Assembly: GCF_000425405.1 (NCBI RefSeq)
Contig: NZ_KE384363.1
Location: 353,955 to 417,954 of the forward strand
DNA from: Ferrimonas kyonanensis DSM 18153
GTDB taxonomy: Bacteria; Pseudomonadota; Gammaproteobacteria; Enterobacterales; Shewanellaceae
Direction: 5' to 3'
DNA length: 64,000 nucleotides
Below, piece by piece: positions 9,219-19,337 of the stretch. The notes under the pieces were generated by a model. That model was not told the origin of the DNA. It ran no database searches and saw nothing but the letters and a program-made list of their open reading frames with translations. Every line of letters begins with the position of its first letter. Position 1 is the stretch's first letter. The position numbers were made by a program, and so were the translations under genes.

Positions 9219-10883
9219 ATGTGCAGTATTTTCGGCATCCTGGACCTAAAGTCCCCCGCCAGCGAGCTTCGCGCCCTGGCCCTGACCCAATCCAAGAAGA
9301 TGCGCCACCGCGGCCCGGATTGGTCTGGCATCTATTGCGACGATCAGGCGATCCTGGTTCACGAACGGCTGGCCATTGTCGACATCGATAACGGCGCCCA
9401 ACCGCTGTACAGCAAAGACGGTAACCTGGTGCTGGCAGTCAATGGGGAGATCTACAACCACCGCGAGCTTCGCCAACAGCTGGCCGACGAGTACGAGTTT
9501 CAAACCGGCTCCGACTGCGAAGTGATCCTGGCCCTGTATCAGAAATACGGAGAGCAGTTTCTGGATCGCCTCAATGGCATCTTTGCCTTTGTATTGTGGG
9601 ACAAAGCCCAGCAGCGCTACCTGATTGGCCGCGACCACATCGGCATCATTCCGCTGTACACCGGCTTCGACGCCTCAGGCAACTTCTATGTGGCTTCAGA
9701 GATGAAAGCCCTGGTACCCCAGTGCCGCCAGATTGACGAGTTTCTTCCCGGTCGCTACCTGGCCAGTTGGCTGACAGGCCCCCGCGACTATTATCAGCGC
9801 GACTGGAAGGCCTTTGCCGAAGTGGCCGACAACCCCGCCGACGTCACCGCCCTGCGACAGGGGCTGGAGGACTCGGTCAAACGTCAGCTGATGTCGGACG
9901 TGCCCTACGGGGTGCTGCTGTCCGGTGGCCTCGACTCCTCCATCACCTCGGCGCTGGCAAAAAAGTACGCCGCCCGTCGCATCGAAGAGGATGAATCCAG
10001 CCCCGCCTGGTGGCCGCAGCTGCACTCCTTCGCCGTTGGCCTGGAGGGCTCGCCGGATCTCAAGGCCGCCGCCGAAGTGGCGGCTCACATTGGCACCGTC
10101 CATCACCAGGTGACCTTTACCATTCAGGATGGCATCGATGCCCTGACCGACGTCATCTACCACCTGGAAACCTACGACGTCACCACCATCCGCGCTTCCA
10201 CGCCCATGTACCTGATGGCCAGGAAAATTAAAGCGATGGGCATCAAAATGGTGCTGTCCGGCGAAGGTGCCGACGAACTGTTTGGTGGTTATCTCTATTT
10301 CCACAAGGCGCCGAACGCCCAGGCCTTCCACGAAGAGCTGGTGCGCAAAGTGGGAAAACTGCACCAGTTTGACTGCCTGCGGGCCAACAAGGCCATGGCC
10401 GCCTGGGGCATCGAAGCCCGGGTGCCGTTCCTGGACAAGGAGTTTGTCGACGTAGCGATGCGCATGAATCCGGCAATCAAAACCATTACCGAGGGTCGCA
10501 TCGAAAAGCAGGTACTCAGGGAGGCGTTTGCCCACTACCTGCCGGAATCGGTGGCCTGGCGCCAGAAAGAGCAGTTCAGCGACGGTGTTGGCTACTCCTG
10601 GATCGACACCCTCAAAGCCTATGCCGCCGAGCAGGTCAGCGATCAGGAGTTGGACAACGCCCACTACCGCTTCCCCATCAATACCCCGGACACCAAAGAG
10701 GGCTACTTCTACCGCACCCTGTTTGAACAGCACTTCCCCGGCGACGCCTGTGCCAACTGTGTGCCCGGCGGTAAATCGGTGGCCTGCTCCACTCCAGAAG
10801 CGCTGGCCTGGGACAAGAGCCTGCAGGGCTTGGCCGACCCCTCCGGGCGCGCCGTGGCCAATGTCCACAACGACGCCTATTGA
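9219..10883 (+). CDS. asnB: Asparagine synthetase B (glutamine-hydrolysing)
   Basis: 554 residues, equal to E. coli AsnB. The class II glutaminase domain starts M-C-S-I-F-G, so Cys2 becomes the N-terminal nucleophile after Met removal, and has RHRGPDWSG and the NGEIYNH loop. The synthetase half has the PP-loop SGGLDSS and the LSGEGADELFGGYLYFHKAPN motif. The start at 9219 is required for the N-terminal Cys and has AAGGAG upstream; the frame extends 93 bases further without meaning. It makes asparagine and AMP from aspartate, ATP and glutamine. Monocistronic with its own terminator. Confidence 0.97.
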   Translation: MCSIFGILDLKSPASELRALALTQSKKMRHRGPDWSGIYCDDQAILVHERLAIVDIDNGAQPLYSKDGNLVLAVNGEIYNHRELRQQLADEYEFQTGSDCEVILALYQKYGEQFLDRLNGIFAFVLWDKAQQRYLIGRDHIGIIPLYTGFDASGNFYVASEMKALVPQCRQIDEFLPGRYLASWLTGPRDYYQRDWKAFAEVADNPADVTALRQGLEDSVKRQLMSDVPYGVLLSGGLDSSITSALAKKYAARRIEEDESSPAWWPQLHSFAVGLEGSPDLKAAAEVAAHIGTVHHQVTFTIQDGIDALTDVIYHLETYDVTTIRASTPMYLMARKIKAMGIKMVLSGEGADELFGGYLYFHKAPNAQAFHEELVRKVGKLHQFDCLRANKAMAAWGIEARVPFLDKEFVDVAMRMNPAIKTITEGRIEKQVLREAFAHYLPESVAWRQKEQFSDGVGYSWIDTLKAYAAEQVSDQELDNAHYRFPINTPDTKEGYFYRTLFEQHFPGDACANCVPGGKSVACSTPEALAWDKSLQGLADPSGRAVANVHNDAY

Positions 10884-10892
10884 TTCCCACAC

Positions 10893-10924
10893 ACCGAAAG
10901 CCGCCACGGCTTTCGGTTTTTTTT
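10893..10924 (+). terminator. Terminator of asnB
   Basis: An 11-bp stem (ACCGAAAGCCG / CGGCTTTCGGT) with a CCA loop and eight T. Confidence 0.9.
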
Positions 10925-11085
10925 AAGTAAAACCAAACCGATAACTTCGAAGCCCTCCCACAGCGCCGCAGCACAGCCTCAGGCGCAGCAATAAATCGGG
11001 TTCGAACAATTCTCTTTCGATGTCATTTTTGTTACCTTTTCGACACATTTTGGGTCCTTACCACCAGTGCGCGCCAGTAACAACA

Positions 11086-12597
11086 ATGATTCAACGACTA
11101 TGGCAGCTGGGACGCTACATTCGCCACGGATGGCAATGGTTTATTCTGATACAAATTTTGAGCCTGCTCGGCATCAGCCTGGCATGCTGGCATTCGATCT
11201 CCAACGGGCTGGACACTCGACTGGAGAGCATAGTGCTGTCCACTCAGGACTACTACCGCCGCGCCTCTGGCGAGCTCGACACCCTCAGCCGGGAGATCGT
11301 CCCCAACCGCTGTGATAAAGACGCCCAGTACCGCCTGACCCAGGCCGCCATCCGCTCCAATGCCTTCGACTACCTGGCCTACCTCAGCGACGAAGCCGGC
11401 TATTGCCGCGCCGCCAATAACCCGCTGTCACCGATGTTCATCGGCGAACTCCTCGACAGCCAGAGCGGGCCGATCTGGATCGGCAGCGACGACCGCGCCC
11501 TGGTGCCTCACCAGGTGTTTATCGCCCAGCTGGCGCCGGGAACCTACCTGATCGGAGTGGCCAAAACCGTCCACCTGCTTGAGCGGCTGTTCTCCTACCA
11601 CTACCAACGGCTTCAGGCGCAACTGTCCCTGTACGTGGACAACCGATTGCTGTATCAGCAAGACAGCATCGATGGTCAGCCCCTGCTGACCATGCAGCGC
11701 CAGTTGAGCATTGGTAATGTCCGCGCCGACATCAACTATGTGCCCCAGCCCCTGCACGCCATCTGGATGGAGTGGGTCATCTACGGGGTTCCCCTGATGC
11801 TGCTGCTGGGGATGAGCATGCCGGCGATGTTGGTGTATCGACGCAGTCACAAGGGAGTGTTTCTGGACGATTTGAACCTCGCCTATCGTCGCAATGAAAT
11901 CTATCCGGTGCTGCAACCCATTGTCGACGCCGGCACCCGCCAGCCTGTGGGCTATGAATTGATGGCCCGCTGGCAGCACCCCACCATGGGCCCTATCACC
12001 CCGGACACCTTCATTCCGATGATGGAGCGCTTCGGGCGCCTGGATCAATTGCTGCAAGAACTCACCAGCCAGGTGCAACGACAGCTCCCCAGCGATTGCT
12101 ACCTGAGCATCAACCTGTCGGCCAACCAACTGACCCACAGCCTCAGGGATCCCGCCAGTTTCATTCTCGAATTAACCAACCGGCTCGGCATCCTGCCACA
12201 GCAACTGATGATTGAGATCACCGAACGTGAGGCGCTGGACTACGACAACCCCAGCCTGCTGGCCACCCTGATGGAACTCAAGCAGGCGGGGATCAAGCTG
12301 GCCTTCGACGATTTTGGTACCGGCCATAACGGCATCGCCTGCCTGAAGCTGTTTGCCCCGGATTACATCAAGATCGACAAGAGCTACGTGCATACCATTC
12401 ACAGCGACGCCATTCAGGGCCCGGTGCTGGACTCCATCATTCAGCTGGCCAACACCATGGGCATCGGCATCATCGCCGAAGGGGTGGAGACCGAGCAGCA
12501 ACGCCAGTACCTGCTCAGCCGTGGCGTCATCCATCAACAAGGGTTCCTGTACTCCAAACCAAAGCGCACTGGTCACATTTTCGCCGCCGAAGACTAA
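11086..12597 (+). CDS. CSS-motif sensor / EAL cyclic-di-GMP phosphodiesterase (copy 1)
   Basis: A 503-residue membrane phosphodiesterase. A transmembrane helix (about 18-36) leads to a periplasmic CSS-type domain with cysteines 76 and 107, then a second helix (about 225-250) and a C-terminal EAL domain. Catalytic elements are present: E in YELMARW (EAL written as ELM), SINLSANQL, EITERE, FDDFGTGHNG, the Lys of IKIDKSYV and EGVETE. Start at 11086, not the upstream ATG at 11020, because the N-terminus and both cysteine positions then match copy 2 at 20097 exactly. In E. coli the CSS cysteines form a redox-sensitive disulfide that controls activity; the same is inferred here. Confidence 0.88.
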   Translation: MIQRLWQLGRYIRHGWQWFILIQILSLLGISLACWHSISNGLDTRLESIVLSTQDYYRRASGELDTLSREIVPNRCDKDAQYRLTQAAIRSNAFDYLAYLSDEAGYCRAANNPLSPMFIGELLDSQSGPIWIGSDDRALVPHQVFIAQLAPGTYLIGVAKTVHLLERLFSYHYQRLQAQLSLYVDNRLLYQQDSIDGQPLLTMQRQLSIGNVRADINYVPQPLHAIWMEWVIYGVPLMLLLGMSMPAMLVYRRSHKGVFLDDLNLAYRRNEIYPVLQPIVDAGTRQPVGYELMARWQHPTMGPITPDTFIPMMERFGRLDQLLQELTSQVQRQLPSDCYLSINLSANQLTHSLRDPASFILELTNRLGILPQQLMIEITEREALDYDNPSLLATLMELKQAGIKLAFDDFGTGHNGIACLKLFAPDYIKIDKSYVHTIHSDAIQGPVLDSIIQLANTMGIGIIAEGVETEQQRQYLLSRGVIHQQGFLYSKPKRTGHIFAAED

Positions 12598-12613
12598 GCC
12601 ATTGCCGTAACTG

Positions 12614-13495
12614 TCAATCCGGCAACTGCTGCAGCACAAAGTCAATGAACTGACGGACACACTGGCTTAAGTAGCGGTGAGACTGATACACCACGTACAT
12701 ATTGCCTGAGGGGATCTCAAACTCGGGAAACAACACCCTCAGTTGCTGCCGTTCAACATAAGGCTCAACCAGAGGCCTTGGCAGCTTGGCGATCCCCACT
12801 CCGGCCACGGCGGCTTCAATCAGAAGCTGAGTGGCGTCCGCGGCGTACCGCCCTCGAACCGGCACATCCAACTGTTGCTGTTCCGATCGAAAGTGCCAGC
12901 TTTGCCCCTGAACGGCATTGCCCCATAACACACATTGATGATCCGTCAGTTGCCGGGGATGGACAGGAGCACCATGGCGAGCCAGATAATCGTGGCTGGC
13001 ACAACACACACTGATCTTAGGGAGCAGCCGTCTGGCCACCAAACTGGAGTCACTCAGTACACCGGACCGAAACGCCACATCAATCCGCTCTTCAATCAAG
13101 TCCACCTGATGGTCGGTAAGTTTCAGCTCAATATCAACCTCGGGGTATCTCATCAGGAACGCGTTGATCCAGGGTTGAACATACATAACGGCAAAATCCA
13201 GCGGTGCGGTTATTCGCAACCGGCCCTTGGGGTATGTCTGTGCCTGACTGACCCATTGGTTGGCCTCCTCAATGCCCAGCATGTGCTGATGACAATGACA
13301 AAAATACTGCTCTCCGGCATCGGTTAGCGACAACTTCCGGGTGCTACGATTCAGCAGACGCACGCCCAAATTGGCCTCCAACTGCTGTACTTTGCGGCTT
13401 ACCGTGGTAGGCGGCATGGACAGCAGTTTTCCGGCCCCCACAAAGCTGCCCGCTTCAACCACCCGCACAAACACATTCACATCATTGAGGTTCAC
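12614..13495 (-). CDS. LysR-family transcriptional regulator
   Basis: 293 residues. The winged HTH is in the first 60 residues (DVNVFVRVVEAGSFVGAGKLL, PPTTVSRKVQQLEANLGVRLL, NRSTRKLSLTDAG), followed by a type 2 periplasmic-binding effector domain with the usual LRITAPLDF hinge. A GTG start at 13495 is favoured: AAGG lies eight bases upstream and it gives the standard M-N-L-N-D-V-N-V-F opening; an upstream TTG would add 12 residues. It is divergent from the pirin and isochorismatase-like genes 106 bases away and probably regulates them. It ends 16 bases from the convergent EAL gene. Confidence 0.88.
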   Translation of the reverse strand: MNLNDVNVFVRVVEAGSFVGAGKLLSMPPTTVSRKVQQLEANLGVRLLNRSTRKLSLTDAGEQYFCHCHQHMLGIEEANQWVSQAQTYPKGRLRITAPLDFAVMYVQPWINAFLMRYPEVDIELKLTDHQVDLIEERIDVAFRSGVLSDSSLVARRLLPKISVCCASHDYLARHGAPVHPRQLTDHQCVLWGNAVQGQSWHFRSEQQQLDVPVRGRYAADATQLLIEAAVAGVGIAKLPRPLVEPYVERQQLRVLFPEFEIPSGNMYVVYQSHRYLSQCVRQFIDFVLQQLPD

Positions 13496-13601
13496 CACAT
13501 TTACCTTCAAATATGGGATAGAGAAGTTCAATTATACCATCTAATCATATAATCATTTGCTCTCTACACTGTGGTCATTACCCGTACAAAGAGCTACCTC
13601 C

Positions 13602-14447
13602 ATGAGCCGTCAACTGCAACAGATTCGTTCAGGCCAGACTCATCCTCCGGTCGCCCATTACATCTCGCCCAGCACCCTCACCCAGTTGAATCCCTTCGTG
13701 TTGTGGGATCATTTCATGATTACCAATACCATCGAAACCGCAGAGTTTGGGTTTCACGGCCACTCCGGTGTTGCCGCCATCAGCTACCCACTGGTAGGTG
13801 ACATCGAGCACACCGACAGCAGTGGTCACAGCGGCCATCTGTTTGCCGGTGGCATCCAGATCATGAGTGCAGGAAAAGGCGTGATTCATAAAGAGGTCGT
13901 GCATCCACAGCAAGGCCACGCAGAAGCATTCCAGCTTTGGACCCTGCTGCCACAACAGAGTGCCGAGATGGGTTCCGTGACCTACGCAACGGCTCAAAAA
14001 TCGGCCTTACCCGTGGTCACTGATTCAGGCTCCACCACTCGAGTGCTGATAGGAGAGCATCAACGGCAGCGCAGCCCAATTCAGCACTGCATCGATATGA
14101 CCTACCTTCATATCGCCATTGACGCAGGCGCCCGCTGGACACACCAAAGTCCGGAGCTACACGCCACCGCGTTTGTGTTTTGCCGATCCGGCCGTCTGTT
14201 GGTCGGCGATGCGCAACTCAAGTCCGGTCAACTGGGCGTATTCCGCGCAGGCAGTGAGCACATTGAAATCGAGGCCACCGACGTGGCCGCCGAGTTTCTG
14301 TTGATCAGCGGGCAACCGCTGACACAGCCGATAATCAGCAGCGGCGCCTCAATTCACTCCAGTCAGGAAAACCTGCTGGCTGGCACCAATGAAGTACAAC
14401 GCTTACTACAGGCTTTGCGCCACAACACACCACCCACAGAGAGGTAA
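13602..14447 (+). CDS. Pirin-family protein
   Basis: A 281-residue bicupin. The N-terminal cupin has the pirin metal residues in FGFHGHSGVAAISYPLVGDIEHTDS, with H-x-H, a later His and Glu, and the GGIQIMSAGKGVIHKEV block; the C-terminal cupin carries the pirin C domain. Homologues include quercetin 2,3-dioxygenases and proteins without known activity. The start at 13602 gives the typical S-R-Q-L beginning, although no strong ribosome site is visible. It is four bases upstream of the isochorismatase-family gene, so the two are co-transcribed and likely LysR-controlled. Confidence 0.85.
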   Translation: MSRQLQQIRSGQTHPPVAHYISPSTLTQLNPFVLWDHFMITNTIETAEFGFHGHSGVAAISYPLVGDIEHTDSSGHSGHLFAGGIQIMSAGKGVIHKEVVHPQQGHAEAFQLWTLLPQQSAEMGSVTYATAQKSALPVVTDSGSTTRVLIGEHQRQRSPIQHCIDMTYLHIAIDAGARWTHQSPELHATAFVFCRSGRLLVGDAQLKSGQLGVFRAGSEHIEIEATDVAAEFLLISGQPLTQPIISSGASIHSSQENLLAGTNEVQRLLQALRHNTPPTER

Positions 14448-14451
14448 TCCC

Positions 14452-15048
14452 ATGACAAATAACACATTTTCCCCAAGCAATGCGACGCTGTTGCTGATCG
14501 ATCATCAAGTGGGCACCCTAGGTTGGGTCAAGTCCAACTCCCTGGATGAGATTAAGCGGCATACCGTCGCCCTGGCCCGATCGGCCATCGTCACCGGCAT
14601 GCCGCTCATTCTGACCTCCAGCCAAGAGGATCAAGTTCAAGGGCCACTGTTTGACGAACTGATTGACACCGCCCCAGAGGCTTACGCCAATCGAGTTCAA
14701 CGTGCTGGCATCGTCGACGCCATGAAGGACGCCAATTTCGCCAATGCCGTTTCCGCCACCGGTCGCAACAACCTGATCATTGCCGGCATCACCACCGACG
14801 TCTGTGTGGTCTACCCGGCGATCACCGCAGTACAGGCGGGGTATAACGTCCAGGTCGTCGTCGACGGTTCCGGCTCTCCGACCACTCTTGCCGACGAAAC
14901 GGCGTTAAGGAGGATGGAATCCCACGGCATCACCCTGACCACCACCAATCAGTTGATCGCCGAACTGGCTCAGGACTGGAGCAGCGACAACGGTCAAAAG
15001 CTGATGCAAGTGCTGTTTGAAGAGGTGTTGTCCAAACAGGGGGGATAG
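14452..15048 (+). CDS. Isochorismatase-family (YcaC-like) cysteine hydrolase
   Basis: A 198-residue alpha/beta hydrolase. LLLIDHQVGTLGWV carries the catalytic Asp, IIAGITTDVCVVYPAI carries the nucleophilic Cys, and the preceding cis-peptide pattern fits YcaC-like enzymes of unknown substrate. I could not place the catalytic Lys with certainty by eye: the equivalent stretch reads RVQRAGIVDAM. The start at 14452 follows GAGAGG. It is the second gene of the pirin unit, and a shared role in detoxifying a small aromatic or amide compound is speculation. Confidence 0.85.
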   Translation: MTNNTFSPSNATLLLIDHQVGTLGWVKSNSLDEIKRHTVALARSAIVTGMPLILTSSQEDQVQGPLFDELIDTAPEAYANRVQRAGIVDAMKDANFANAVSATGRNNLIIAGITTDVCVVYPAITAVQAGYNVQVVVDGSGSPTTLADETALRRMESHGITLTTTNQLIAELAQDWSSDNGQKLMQVLFEEVLSKQGG

Positions 15049-15075
15049 GTTAACCGCTCAGCGGTGAACGTGATC

Positions 15076-15101
15076 AAAAAAGCACCGCCGAAGCGGTGCT
15101 T
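15076..15101 (-). terminator. Terminator of the nap-porin operon
   Basis: A 9-bp stem (AAGCACCGC / GCGGTGCTT) with a 4-base loop. On the minus strand it ends in a T6 run, 68 bases after the porin stop; it may also serve the convergent pirin operon. Confidence 0.8.
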
Positions 15102-15168
15102 TGTCTTTACAGGGTATTGCAGGATGTTGAATCCGAACCTGGCAGCCACAGTGGCTGCCAGCCAGGAT

Positions 15169-16353
15169 TTAGAAGCTGGCGCTGGCCCACAGCCACAGCT
15201 TATCGGTATCGACTTTGATGTCACCGGCATCGTACATGGCGTACTTCACACCCAGGGTGTAGTGCTTAGCCACCTTGGTGGTGTAGCTCAAATCGATTTC
15301 GCTACCGAAGTCATCGGCAGAGGTACCTTCATCGGCAGTGAAGTCGTGGTAGATCACCGCGAACTTGCCGCCCAGTGCCTTACCGGACACGCCACCGTAC
15401 AAGTCCACCAGACCCTCTTTCGGGGTGGTCAGGAACATGTCAGCCCAGCCGTTAAACTTGTGCAGCGTCGCCAGAGGCGTGCTGAAGCCGTAGTCACCGC
15501 TGTCGGAACCCAGCACTTCGTAACCCAGCTTGGCGGTCAGGCCGGCAAAGGTCGCCGCGCCTTCAATCAGGTAGTAGTCGGCTTCGTAACCGGACGCATC
15601 GTCTTCCTGAGTGGCGTATTCCAACTGGTACTTAACCGGCAGATCACCCAGCTTGGTGCCACCGGCAAAACGCACACCGTAGGTGTCCAGACCGTTGTCG
15701 GTGTTGTTGTCCACTTCCAGCAGGTAGGCGTAGGCGCTCAGTTTACCGAAGGCGGTGTTGTAGCCGATGTTAACCAGGTGATCCTGGGAATCGACGTCTT
15801 TCTCTTCGGCGAAGATGCGGTTGCGCTGATTGATGTAGACGTAGTTCAGGGTCAGGTCTTTGGCCGGAGTCAACAACAGGTTGACGCCATCAAAGGTCTG
15901 ACGATCCTGACGCCAGCCAACGTGGCCAACGAAGCGGTGGTTATCCAGAGTCACAACCTGACGACCCAGGGTACCCTTGAACATGCCACGCTGATAGCGC
16001 AGGAACGCCTGGTCCAGCTCGGTGGTGTTTGGATCGGCAATCACCGAGTACTCCGGCTTGTTGCCAATCTTGTCGTTGTAGTCGTTGACACCGAAGGCAT
16101 CGCGGGAGTCTTCAAACTCAACCAGGGCAGAGAATCCCTGGTAAGCGGCCGTTTCCATGGTCAGGCGGGTACGCAGGGTCAGGGCATCGGCGTCTTTGAG
16201 CGCGTTGTCCTGGCTGACGTTTTCATAACGCAGGCGGGCATCCAGCTTGACCGTGCTCTGGGCAACCGCGTCGGCGAGGGACGCCGGCTCAGCGGCAACG
16301 GCAGCGGTGGACAGAGCCAGCATAGGCAGAGTTGCCAGGTAGCGTAGTTTCAT
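15169..16353 (-). CDS. Outer-membrane porin (alginate-export-like beta-barrel)
   Basis: 394 residues with a cleavable signal peptide (M-K-L-R-Y-L-A-T-L-P-M-L-A-L-S-T-A-A-V-A-A) and alternating amphipathic strands ending in WLWASASF, the C-terminal aromatic that directs barrel assembly. The segment LRYENVSQDNALKDADALTLR and the following strands resemble the alginate-export porin group seen in Shewanella-like genomes. The start at 16353 is set by AGGAG six bases upstream; other in-frame starts lie 6 and 21 bases earlier. It lies 62 bases after napB with no terminator between, so it probably belongs to the nap transcript. Substrate unknown; nitrate or nitrite passage is inferred only from context. 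Confidence 0.8.
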   Translation of the reverse strand: MKLRYLATLPMLALSTAAVAAEPASLADAVAQSTVKLDARLRYENVSQDNALKDADALTLRTRLTMETAAYQGFSALVEFEDSRDAFGVNDYNDKIGNKPEYSVIADPNTTELDQAFLRYQRGMFKGTLGRQVVTLDNHRFVGHVGWRQDRQTFDGVNLLLTPAKDLTLNYVYINQRNRIFAEEKDVDSQDHLVNIGYNTAFGKLSAYAYLLEVDNNTDNGLDTYGVRFAGGTKLGDLPVKYQLEYATQEDDASGYEADYYLIEGAATFAGLTAKLGYEVLGSDSGDYGFSTPLATLHKFNGWADMFLTTPKEGLVDLYGGVSGKALGGKFAVIYHDFTADEGTSADDFGSEIDLSYTTKVAKHYTLGVKYAMYDAGDIKVDTDKLWLWASASF

Positions 16354-16415
16354 TTTCATCTCCTGTTGTGACATTCCCAGGGGGCAGTCTCTGCTGCCCC
16401 TCTTGTGGGGTGTAA

Positions 16416-16790
16416 TTAGCGTGCGGCGACGTTATCGGCCTGCGGCAGGTGGCAAACGCGGCATTGGTACAGATTGCCTTTCACCTTGCCTTCGACGGTG
16501 TGGCTCACCGGCAGCGTGTTCTTCTTCGGCTTGTGGCAGCTCATGCAGCCATTGCGCTTGAGGTTAATGGGGTAAGTCGCCTTGTGCGGAATCAGCGGCG
16601 GCTGGCCGGCAAACACATCGGCAACCACGGCCTTTTTCGGGTAGTTGGCGATCTCGGCTGCAGCAACCTGAGTATTCACTACCGTGTCACCACGACGGGA
16701 TTTGGCCTCATTCTGAGGGGCGTCGGCGGCGTTCATCTGACAGCCAGCCACGATGAAGGCCGCTGCTACCATTATGATTTTTGCTTTCAT
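16416..16790 (-). CDS. napB: Periplasmic nitrate reductase diheme cytochrome subunit NapB
   Basis: A 124-residue c-type cytochrome with two heme sites, CMSCH and CRVCH, and the two distal His ligands typical of NapB in GQPPLIPH and LPVSH, followed by the family ending CHLPQAD. The signal peptide ends I-V-A-G-C, a good lipobox, so this NapB may be membrane-anchored, unlike soluble E. coli NapB. It hands electrons to NapA and lies 44 bases downstream of it. Confidence 0.93.
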   Translation of the reverse strand: MKAKIIMVAAAFIVAGCQMNAADAPQNEAKSRRGDTVVNTQVAAAEIANYPKKAVVADVFAGQPPLIPHKATYPINLKRNGCMSCHKPKKNTLPVSHTVEGKVKGNLYQCRVCHLPQADNVAAR

Positions 16791-16834
16791 TGGTCTCTCC
16801 AGAGGTGCCGCTCGGCGGCACCTTCCCTATTCGA

Positions 16835-19318
16835 TTAAGCCTTGACGATTTGAACCGGACACTTCTTAAAGTCGGTCTCTTTCGACATCGGATCCGTGGC
16901 ATCCAGCAGCAGTTTGTTGACCAGCTGCTTGGCATCGCAGAACGGCATGAACACCACCCCTTCAGGCATGTCGTAGCGGCCCTTGGTTTCGATGCGGGTG
17001 CGCAGTGAACCGCGAGGGCTGGACACCAGCACTTCGTCGCCACGCTTGAGGCCACGCTTGGCGGCGTCTTCGCTGCTCATGTACACCTTGGCATTGGGGT
17101 AAGCGGCATTGAGCTCATCCACACGCCCGGTCATGGTGCCGGTGTGCCAATGCTCCAACACTCGACCGGTACACAACCACAGGTCGTAGTCGGCACTCAG
17201 GTCTTCCGCCGGTCCCTCATAGGGGTTGGCAATGATCATCGCCTTGCCATCTGGCTTACCGTAGAACTCGAAGCCGCTGCCTGGCTTAACGTAAGGGTCC
17301 AGGCCCTCTTTGAAGCGCCACAGAGTCTCTTTGCCATCAATCACCGGCCAGCGCAGACCTTCACCGAAGTAGTCATCGAAGGCACCCAAATCATGCTGGT
17401 GACCGCGAGTAAAGTCGGCGTACTCTTCAAACAGGCCTTTCTGCAGGTAGAAGCCCAGAGACTTGGACTCGTCGTTGTACTTGCCTTTGCAGTCAGAGAC
17501 CGGGAACTTGTCCACCACGCCGTTACCAAACAGCACGTCGAACATGGTCTTGCCGCGGTATTCCGGCTTGGCAGCCAGCAACTCTTCCGGCCATACCTCT
17601 TCCATCTTGAAGTACTTGGAGAACTCCACCACCTGCAGGACGTCGGAGCGGGCTCCGGGCACCGGCTTCACCAGCTGATGCCAGTACTGGCCACGACGCT
17701 CGGCGTTACCGTAGGCGCCCTCTTTCTCCACCCACATGGCGGTGGGCAGTACCAGGTCGGCCATGGAAGCGGTCACGGTCATGTAGGAGTCGGACACCAC
17801 AATGAAGTTTTCCGGATTCAGGAACCCTGGCAGGGTCTCTTCATTGATGTTGGGGCCGGCCTGCAGGTTGTTGGTGACCTGGGTCCAGTAGCAGTTCAAC
17901 TTGCCATCTTTGAGCATGCGGCTCTGCAGCACCGCGTGGTAACCCGGCTTTGGCGGAATGGTGCCTTCCGGCAACTGCCAACGCTTCTCGGTAATGTCGC
18001 GATGGGGCTTCTTCATTACCACCATGTCGGCAGGCAGACGGTGGGCGAAGGTGCCGACTTCACGGGCGGTACCACAGGCAGACGGCTGACCGGTCAGGGA
18101 GAACGGGCTGTTGCCGGGCTCGGAGATCTTGCCGGTCAGCAGGTGAATGTTGTAGATGGAGTTGTTCACCCAAACACCACGCACGTGCTGGTTGGCGCCC
18201 ATGCACCACATGCTCATCACCTTACGCTTAGGATCGGCGTAGGCCTTGGCGATTTTCACCAGCGCATCGGCGTCGACACCGGTCTTTTCAACGGTGTAAT
18301 CCAGGGTGTAGGTGCTGAGGAACTTGGCGTATTCCTCAAAGCTCATCGGCGTCATCTTCTTAGCCGACTTCTGATTCTTGGCCGCCTTTTCACGAGGGTG
18401 ATCCGGACGCAGGCCGTAACCGATGTCGGTGGTCGCCATGGCAAACTTGGTGTGCTTGTTGACGAACTCTTTGTTTACCGCATCGTTTTCGATGATGTAG
18501 TTGGCAATGTAGTTCAGCAGAATCAAGTCGGTCTGAGGCTTGAAGATCAGGCCGGTATCGGCGATGTCAAAACAGCGGTTCTTATAAGTGGAGATGGCGT
18601 GAATCTGCGCGCCAGGATGACCCAGGCGACGCTCGGTGACGCGATTCCACAATACCGGGTGCGCTTCGGCGGCATTCGAGCCCCACAGCACGAAATCATC
18701 GGCATGCTCGATGTCATCGTAACAGCCCATGGGCTCATCGATGCCAAAGGCACGCAGGAAGCCGACCACCGCCGACGCCATACAGTGGCGGGCGTTAGGG
18801 TCGATGTTGTTGGAGCGGAAGCCTGCCTTCATCATCTTAACGGCGGCATAGCCTTCCCATACGGTCCATTGACCGGAACCAAACATACCGATGGAGCTGG
18901 GGCCCTTTTTCTTCAGGGCCGCTTTCCATTTGTCCGCCATGGTTTCGTAGGCGCGATCCCAGCTTACCGGAGTCAGTTCGCCGTCTTTGGCGTATTGGCC
19001 ATTTTTCATCCGCAGCAGTGGCGTAGTCAGACGATCCTTGCCGTACATGATCTTGGACAGGTAATAGCCTTTCGCACAGGCCATGCCTTTGTTGACCGGG
19101 CTGTCCGGGTTGCCTCGGGTCGCCATGACCTTGTTATCGCGGGTACCCACCATAATGGAGCAGCCCACACCGCAGAAGCGGCAGGGCGCCTTGCCCCACT
19201 CCAGGTCATCCTTGCCTTCGGCCGCATTCACCGTGGTGACCGGCAAGATGGCGCCGGCAGCGGTAGCGGCTGCCACCGCCGCATTGGCTTTAATAAACTC
19301 GCGTCTGTTCAAGCTCAT
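16835..19318 (-). CDS. napA: Periplasmic nitrate reductase catalytic subunit NapA
   Basis: 827 residues, the E. coli length. A Tat signal (N-R-R-E-F-I-K) is followed by the [4Fe-4S] ligands C46-x2-C49-x3-C53-x27-C81 and the Mo-ligating Cys179 in [10 protein letters not shown], then the Mo-bis-MGD reductase domains and the C-terminal dinucleotide-binding domain. It reduces nitrate to nitrite in the periplasm. It is preceded 19 bases upstream by napD, its maturation chaperone. No napC, napGH, napE or napF lies beside it, so the quinol dehydrogenase must be encoded elsewhere. Confidence 0.97.
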   Translation of the reverse strand: MSLNRREFIKANAAVAAATAAGAILPVTTVNAAEGKDDLEWGKAPCRFCGVGCSIMVGTRDNKVMATRGNPDSPVNKGMACAKGYYLSKIMYGKDRLTTPLLRMKNGQYAKDGELTPVSWDRAYETMADKWKAALKKKGPSSIGMFGSGQWTVWEGYAAVKMMKAGFRSNNIDPNARHCMASAVVGFLRAFGIDEPMGCYDDIEHADDFVLWGSNAAEAHPVLWNRVTERRLGHPGAQIHAISTYKNRCFDIADTGLIFKPQTDLILLNYIANYIIENDAVNKEFVNKHTKFAMATTDIGYGLRPDHPREKAAKNQKSAKKMTPMSFEEYAKFLSTYTLDYTVEKTGVDADALVKIAKAYADPKRKVMSMWCMGANQHVRGVWVNNSIYNIHLLTGKISEPGNSPFSLTGQPSACGTAREVGTFAHRLPADMVVMKKPHRDITEKRWQLPEGTIPPKPGYHAVLQSRMLKDGKLNCYWTQVTNNLQAGPNINEETLPGFLNPENFIVVSDSYMTVTASMADLVLPTAMWVEKEGAYGNAERRGQYWHQLVKPVPGARSDVLQVVEFSKYFKMEEVWPEELLAAKPEYRGKTMFDVLFGNGVVDKFPVSDCKGKYNDESKSLGFYLQKGLFEEYADFTRGHQHDLGAFDDYFGEGLRWPVIDGKETLWRFKEGLDPYVKPGSGFEFYGKPDGKAMIIANPYEGPAEDLSADYDLWLCTGRVLEHWHTGTMTGRVDELNAAYPNAKVYMSSEDAAKRGLKRGDEVLVSSPRGSLRTRIETKGRYDMPEGVVFMPFCDAKQLVNKLLLDATDPMSKETDFKKCPVQIVKA

Positions 19319-19337
19319 ATCATCCTCTTGATAATTA

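Noticed and set aside
15064..16347. 427-codon plus-strand frame opposite the porin
   Set aside because: The minus strand has a signal peptide, ribosome site and barrel pattern; the plus product is a Val/Gln-rich shadow.
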